The notes under the pieces: model-generated
The model's input: the letters and a program-made list of their open reading frames with translations, nothing else
Database searches by the model: none
What the model was told of the DNA's origin: nothing
DNA from: an uncultured Veillonella sp.
Lineage (GTDB): Bacteria > Bacillota > Negativicutes > Veillonellales > Veillonellaceae
Assembly: GCF_938010505.1 (NCBI RefSeq)
Contig: NZ_CALLVP010000111.1
Location: forward strand, 1 to 58,526
Direction of reading: 5' to 3'
Length of the DNA stretch: 58,526 bases
Made by a program: the position numbers and the translations under genes
Shown: piece after piece, positions 54,541 to 58,526 of the stretch
Layout of the letters: each line of letters begins with the position of its first letter
Position numbering within the stretch: position 1 is the stretch's first letter

Positions 54541-54956
54541 AGCTCAAATTCATCTTCATTTTCCAAAACACCAAAGTTTTTATATACCCACTTATATCTA
54601 TTTTGGAGCCAGCAATCGTCAGATACAGGGTCATTATGAAATTCAAAATGTGGCTCATAGTCATCGCGTGAAATATACATTGTTCCCCACGTCCATTGTT
54701 CTGTAGAGGCTTCATGAAGTAAACGTACATACGTTAAAATCTTACTAGTCCCAGCTTTTATAGATTTTACTTTTTCATCACTGCAATTATATAGCAAATC
54801 TCCATAATTAATGATTGAACCAGCCGGGGTTTTTACATAATAACAAGCCGAACTCGTACCTGATTCTGTACATTCAAAATATAAATAAGCCTTATACCAA
54901 TGTTCAGGCATACAATCAATAAGTAAATCTCTTATTTTATTAATATATCTATCCAT
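54069..54956 (-). CDS. Double YezG(DUF600)-like protein, copy A
   Basis: A 295-residue soluble, acidic protein. It consists of two related halves: residues about 4-140 (INKIRDLLIDCMPEHWYKAY, YEPHFEF) and about 185-295 (YNKVAKSIYKLTPLNWYRAK, GLIFILTANGEVSLEL). Each starts with a helix ending in a Pro-x-x-Trp-Tyr-(K/R) motif followed by a beta strand, as in the YezG/DUF600 immunity family of LXG toxins. A copy lies at 57040-57927. TGAGGAT precedes the ATG. The immunity role is inference from family resemblance and from the toxin locus next door. Confidence 0.68.
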   Translation of the reverse strand: MDRYINKIRDLLIDCMPEHWYKAYLYFECTESGTSSACYYVKTPAGSIINYGDLLYNCSDEKVKSIKAGTSKILTYVRLLHEASTEQWTWGTMYISRDDYEPHFEFHNDPVSDDCWLQNRYKWVYKNFGVLENEDEFELDVYKEMLKGPRGILLLEDMESRVLAKNYTAIDKAFKLKHKSLESELEKHYNKVAKSIYKLTPLNWYRAKLYFDMNVDNPSVELLVYKTEDDSCIIKYVENNDEEPAIISEVMYDLKNEVLAMIDTFKFYNQNPFSGLIFILTANGEVSLELTYGDK

Positions 54957-55189
54957 ATATCCTCACATTAATTATTAGAAATTTCATCGGAGGATCTTCT
55001 ATTCCTCTTACATCATCATTAGTAATGATTCGATGTTTATCTAAATCAAGAAATGTTAGTTCATAACCTAAATAATACCAGCGATTATTGTTAGTATTTA
55101 GCACCATGGTTTGAGTTCATTAGCATTGTTCTAAAGTTATATAATGCCTCTTTTGAAAAGCCTTCTAGCTTAGTTTTCTTAAATAATAA
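54949..55189 (-). pseudogene. Decayed gene with frameshift
   Basis: Two adjacent protein-like fragments in different frames: LLFKKTKLEGFSKEALYNF continuing to NSNHGAKY with stop, then WYYLGYELTFLDLDKHRI and RGIEDPPMKFLIINV with stop at 54949. The second alone gives an ATG-started 52-codon frame (54949-55107). Together they look like the C-terminal part of a small protein broken by one frameshift near 55105. The end overlaps the start of the 295-residue gene. Confidence 0.5.
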
Positions 55190-55226
55190 TCATAAGTATA
55201 TATACAACTTAAAAATCTTCTAGAAT

Positions 55227-55991
55227 CTATAATCCCAAGTCTATAAACTTCCCTGAAACTTTGATCTGCCAAAACATCCCTTTAGTGGCTTTTAAATCAA
55301 TGCCTGTTTCTAACTTGTCAGAACTCATACCATAAAATGGTAATAATACCTGTAATGATGCTAATTTTGCTTTCATAGTAATTAAATCTTTACTTAATTG
55401 CCCGGATATATTAGTATCGGCTATCTCCTGTAAATTGGAAATACATGCTTGAAGATCTTCATTCTGAATACGTTCACACGTATATATTTCAGACAAATAG
55501 GTCTGTTTAATACAACTTAAGATTGATTCAGAAATGAATTCAGGTTTTTGTAAGACTTCATACAATCCTAACAAAAACAACGCCCAAAATATCTCCTCTA
55601 CATAATCGGTAAAGAAATAGATACCGAACTTCTTTTCATCATGTGTAGAAATTTTTAACGCTTCAGATAAAGTATTACCCTCTAACTCCCGTTCTATTAA
55701 AGCAATCCAACTACTGCATTCAATATCATCTAACGTATCATTTAATGCTGGTATAGGGATTCTACGAGCCATCCACTCATCAACATCCTCTAAACTCATC
55801 CCATCACCAATTATATTTAACAGTTTATCAGACAGATGTGCTTTTCTACACATTAATCGAATTAACATACTAAATATGTAATATTCTAGAATGGTCAAGT
55901 CAATATAATTTCGTCTATATGCCTTAACAGCACCCAATATAAAGACCATTAAAAATGTATCTAAGCTTTTTTTATTTTTAAAATAAATCAT
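55227..55991 (-). CDS. Unrecognised protein in immunity array
   Basis: A 254-residue soluble protein. The N-terminal 50 residues (DTFLMVFILGAVKAYRR, LTILEYYIFSMLIRLM) recall the DUF3969 family, whose members occur with polymorphic toxins, but the rest is unfamiliar; it is mainly helical and acidic. The ATG at 55991 has TAGGT 6 nt before it; a GTG six codons upstream is an alternative. Low GC and place in the array suggest an immunity or accessory gene. Confidence 0.55.
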   Translation of the reverse strand: MIYFKNKKSLDTFLMVFILGAVKAYRRNYIDLTILEYYIFSMLIRLMCRKAHLSDKLLNIIGDGMSLEDVDEWMARRIPIPALNDTLDDIECSSWIALIERELEGNTLSEALKISTHDEKKFGIYFFTDYVEEIFWALFLLGLYEVLQKPEFISESILSCIKQTYLSEIYTCERIQNEDLQACISNLQEIADTNISGQLSKDLITMKAKLASLQVLLPFYGMSSDKLETGIDLKATKGMFWQIKVSGKFIDLGL

Positions 55992-56128
55992 AATTATACC
56001 TATACCCACTATATTATTTTAGCTTTTGGTTTACTGGTTTATCATTAACCCTTTTTATTTATAGTAATAAATAATATATATTCTTTAGCCAGCCTCCCCA
56101 ACTAAGTATGAATACATTGAAAAGTTAA

Positions 56129-57001
56129 TCACTCTAAATAGTTTTCTAACCTCATTTTATGTTCTGGTTTTAAGCTCATATTATCTCGTGCAGTAACTAA
56201 CTTAACAAATAATTCTTCTATAACCTCCTTATCCTCTTTACTAAATTGACTATAATGATCTATAGCTATAATTTTATCTTTCAATTGTTTATCATGATTT
56301 CGTTCTTTGATTAATTCATTAATAATAAACTCTTTTGATTTACTAGAAATCGTCTCATTAAGAAAATTATAATTTAATAAGTTATTGGAATAGTACTTCC
56401 ATACAGTACCTGTTTCTAAATCTATCTTTGTAATACTACCAAAATCAACATTATAAAATATATTGTTAGAAATTTTATACGTATCAATTTTCGATAATTT
56501 AGATCCTGTAGCTAAATTATAAATTCCACGGGTTTCGTAAGAGAAAAAGAATGGAAATCTAATTATATTGCCTTCCTCTATAGGAATTCTTTCCCTAAAG
56601 TCAGCATAAAATTTACTTTTCCAAACCTCCTGTTCCGCATCAGAGAATCGACTAAATTCCGGATATACATTAGTAATGTCATCTATTCTGATTTCATTAG
56701 GTGGCTCTTTATGTAATATAAATACATGTTCGTTATTTAATTCATTATATACACCAATACCATTTGTAGTTATATAATATATTTTCCCTCGTACTTCATC
56801 AAAACCAAGAACATTAGAAGCAATTATATTAGTTGGCTCTTTGTAATATATTATACTTCCCCTCAGATCTAAATAGTGGATAAATGGGTGCATAAAGTTT
56901 GTAGCAAAGAAAAGCCAACCGCCCAAAATAATACCTACTACTATTAAACAAGAAAGAAGTATTCTCTCAAGCCATTTTTTTGAGTTTTTTCCTATCTGCA
57001 T
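56129..57001 (-). CDS. Membrane-anchored protein of unknown function
   Basis: A 290-residue protein with a single N-terminal membrane helix (about residues 13-33) and a large outside domain. Repeated short beta motifs such as GKIYYITTNGIGVY, TRGIYNLATGSKL and SITKIDLETGTVW suggest a beta-sheet-rich or propeller-like part, followed by a charged helical C-terminus. I recognise no family. GGATGAG lies 8 nt before the ATG. The gene starts 38 nt behind the second 295-residue gene and shares its intergenic sequence with the duplicate. Confidence 0.58.
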   Translation of the reverse strand: MQIGKNSKKWLERILLSCLIVVGIILGGWLFFATNFMHPFIHYLDLRGSIIYYKEPTNIIASNVLGFDEVRGKIYYITTNGIGVYNELNNEHVFILHKEPPNEIRIDDITNVYPEFSRFSDAEQEVWKSKFYADFRERIPIEEGNIIRFPFFFSYETRGIYNLATGSKLSKIDTYKISNNIFYNVDFGSITKIDLETGTVWKYYSNNLLNYNFLNETISSKSKEFIINELIKERNHDKQLKDKIIAIDHYSQFSKEDKEVIEELFVKLVTARDNMSLKPEHKMRLENYLE

Positions 57002-57013
57002 GAAAGCTCATCC

Positions 57014-57511
57014 AATCAATTTCATCAACGAACTTTAAATCATTTATCTCCATAAGTTAGCTCTAAAGATACTTCACCATTAGCTGTTAATATAAATATT
57101 AATCCAGAGAACGGATTTTGATTATAGAATTTAAAAGTATCAATCATCGCTAAAACTTCATTCTTTAAATCATACATAACCTCCGAAATAATAGCCGGCT
57201 CTTCATCATTATTTTCTACATACTTTATAATACATGAATCATCTTCAGTTTTATAAACCAAAAGCTCTACAGAAGGATTATCAACATTCATATCAAAATA
57301 TAATTTAGCACGATACCAATTTAGAGGCGTTAACTTGTATATACTTTTGGCCACTTTATTATAATGTTTTTCAAGTTCCGATTCTAAGCTTTTATGCTTT
57401 AACTTAAATGCCTTATCAATGGCAGTATAATTTTTTGCTAATACACGAGACTCCATATCTTCCAATAATAAAATACCTCGTGGACCTTTTAGCATTTCTT
57501 TATATACATCC
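57014..57511. repeat. 498-bp exact duplicate, copy B
   Basis: Partner of 54043-54540, offset 2,971 bp, same orientation. A weaker match continues about 28 bp to the left and through the remaining 5' half of the gene to the right. Confidence 0.9.
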
Positions 57512-57927
57512 GGCTCAAATTCATCTTCTCTAGCTAGAACACCAAAATTCTGATACTCCCACTTATATCTATTTTGGAGCCAACAATCATCAGTTACAGG
57601 ATCATTATGAAATTCACAATGTGGCTCATAATCATCACGTGAAATATACATTGTTCCCCACGTCCATTGTTCTGTAGAGGCTTCATGTAGTAATCGTACA
57701 TACGTCAAAATCTCACTAGTTCCAGCTTTTATAGATTTTATTTTTTCATCACTACAATTATATAACAAATCACCGTCAGTAATAATAGAACCAGAAGGAG
57801 TCTTAACATTATAACAAGCAGAACTCGTACCTGATTCTGTACATTCAAAAAACAAATAACACTTATACCAATGTCTTGGCATACAATCAATAAGTAAATC
57901 TCTTATTTTATTAATATATGTATTCAT
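57040..57927 (-). CDS. Double YezG(DUF600)-like protein, copy B
   Basis: A 295-residue paralogue of the gene at 54069-54956. The C-terminal 150 residues are identical in both, while the N-terminal half differs at many positions (for example CMPRHWYKCYLFFE against CMPEHWYKAYLYFE). The two-domain structure is the same. AGGAAC precedes the ATG. The sequence difference lies in the first domain, so the two copies may protect against different toxins while sharing the second domain. Confidence 0.68.
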   Translation of the reverse strand: MNTYINKIRDLLIDCMPRHWYKCYLFFECTESGTSSACYNVKTPSGSIITDGDLLYNCSDEKIKSIKAGTSEILTYVRLLHEASTEQWTWGTMYISRDDYEPHCEFHNDPVTDDCWLQNRYKWEYQNFGVLAREDEFEPDVYKEMLKGPRGILLLEDMESRVLAKNYTAIDKAFKLKHKSLESELEKHYNKVAKSIYKLTPLNWYRAKLYFDMNVDNPSVELLVYKTEDDSCIIKYVENNDEEPAIISEVMYDLKNEVLAMIDTFKFYNQNPFSGLIFILTANGEVSLELTYGDK

Positions 57928-57967
57928 AGTAGTTCCTATTAATCTTCACTTTTCCAATTAAATCTAT

Positions 57968-58348
57968 TTAAATCTTTATGAAATTAAATACAAACATACA
58001 TGTTAATAAAAATAGCATTGGCAATGTAGAATAAAAATCTTTTTTAGCTTTTTTATTGAGCATTGCTTTCACATCAGGTGACAAACTAAAATCCGATTCA
58101 ATAGCAGGAACTCTTAGCCACATTTCTAATAAAAACAGAACTACAGATGTCATTTCTAATAAAAACCGCACTAGTCTAGAATATCCTGCAAAAATAATAT
58201 ATAAGAAAATTATCACACCTAAAAATAACTCTAAAATTAACAAAGATTTTGAGCGTTTAATTTTAATATTTTTTAGTGTAAAATAAGGATTTTTAATAAA
58301 ATACATACAAAATAAAAATACTAAAAATCCTGCAAAGACTATTACCAT
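57968..58348 (-). CDS. Four-helix membrane protein, paralogue of 53068-53457
   Basis: A 126-residue protein with about four membrane helices and the same conserved stretches as the gene at 53068-53457 (YFIKNPYF, KRSKS, EMWLRVPAIESD, KKAKKDFYS). The ATG at 58348 has GGAGA 7 nt upstream; a GTG directly before it is an alternative. It precedes a 295-residue gene here, while the other copy follows one. No family recognised. Confidence 0.62.
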   Translation of the reverse strand: MVIVFAGFLVFLFCMYFIKNPYFTLKNIKIKRSKSLLILELFLGVIIFLYIIFAGYSRLVRFLLEMTSVVLFLLEMWLRVPAIESDFSLSPDVKAMLNKKAKKDFYSTLPMLFLLTCMFVFNFIKI

Positions 58349-58372
58349 CACTTTCTCCTATATCAAATAAAA

Positions 58373-58501
58373 CTATTCAGTTTTATGCAAAGACTCTACA
58401 TACCACTCATTAAAATCATTTTTAGCTGCTGTTTCTGAAAGTGGAGGTGACACAGAAGCTTTAACAATACTAAATGCAGCATCTATTTTATCATAAGACA
58501 C
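58373..58501 (-). pseudogene. Short coding fragment at window end
   Basis: A GTG-started frame of 42 codons (YDKIDAAFSIVKASVSPPLS, then NDFNEWYVESLHKTE) ending at 58373. An in-frame TGA lies directly before the GTG. The first codons lie in the 43-bp repeat shared with the metallopeptidase start. It resembles the C-terminal remnant of a protein joined to that repeat; the upstream context lies beyond the window. Confidence 0.4.
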
Positions 58502-58526
58502 TCATAAAATCGTAAAATTCTGGTGA
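58484..58526. repeat. 43-bp direct repeat, distal copy
   Basis: Matches 44759-44801 at 39 of 43 positions and runs to the last base of the window, so the full repeat may be longer. Confidence 0.8.

Noticed and set aside
1..58526. CRISPR arrays, insertion sequences or prophage genes
   Set aside because: No regularly spaced repeats, transposase, integrase or phage structural genes were found in the window.

Overview
The window looks like a chromosomal segment of a Veillonella-type Negativicute: a low-GC, diderm member of the Firmicutes lineage. Ribosome-binding sites are strong Firmicute-like AGGAGG, and ThyA is of the Bacillus subtilis type. The segment also carries a two-partner secretion system with an outer-membrane transporter, which only makes sense in a cell with an outer membrane. 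Pyruvate:ferredoxin oxidoreductase, a citDEF-like lyase cluster and a DASS anion transporter fit an anaerobic organic-acid metabolism. The genus is inferred from gene content and was not searched.

Layout. 1-240: three tRNA genes (Lys, cut by the window edge; Gln; His) on the minus strand behind a near-perfect sigma-70 promoter. 450-9,730: minus-strand housekeeping genes: speE, a possible papain-fold protein, a cyclophilin, tcdA, a glyoxalase, sbcCD, nfo, and a PerR/Fur regulator with a 7-1-7 palindrome in its own promoter. 9,900-19,600: cshA-like helicase, a small membrane protein, aldehyde dehydrogenase, folA-tex (overlapping), thyA and recQ; a degenerate 28-bp tandem repeat grows out of the thyA stop region. 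19,900-30,020: putP (plus strand), a WYL regulator, a methyltransferase with a regulatory domain, nifJ, and a divergent LysR gene translationally coupled to a small membrane-protein gene. 30,080-38,530: two accessory genes (SAP-like and DUF4261-like), then a citrate-lyase-like citDEF cluster with a DASS transporter and a LysR gene, and a Bax-inhibitor-1 family gene. In this CitD the residue aligned to the prosthetic-group serine is lysine. 38,640-44,750: pyk, dnaE and a YgjP-like metallopeptidase.

44,760-58,526 is an AT-rich accessory island and the most interesting part. All genes are on the minus strand. Its core is a CdiB/FhaC-type transporter, a 1,910-residue CdiA/FhaB-type exoprotein and a small membrane protein starting 3 nt after the exoprotein stop, which is where an immunity gene usually sits. 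Upstream of the transporter lies an array of likely orphan immunity genes: a second copy of the small membrane protein, two copies of a 295-residue protein made of two YezG(DUF600)-like domains, two copies of a four-helix membrane protein, two unrecognised proteins, and at least three decayed coding fragments. The two 295-residue genes share a 498-bp block that is identical base for base, ending abruptly inside the genes, which points to recent gene conversion or duplication. A 43-bp imperfect direct repeat (39/43) lies at both ends of the island, one copy at the start of the metallopeptidase gene and one at the very end of the window.

Together the island reads as a contact-dependent inhibition / polymorphic-toxin locus with a glycine-rich, probably membrane-acting C-terminal domain and a store of immunity genes. 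Functions inside the island are inferred from architecture and position, not from searches.
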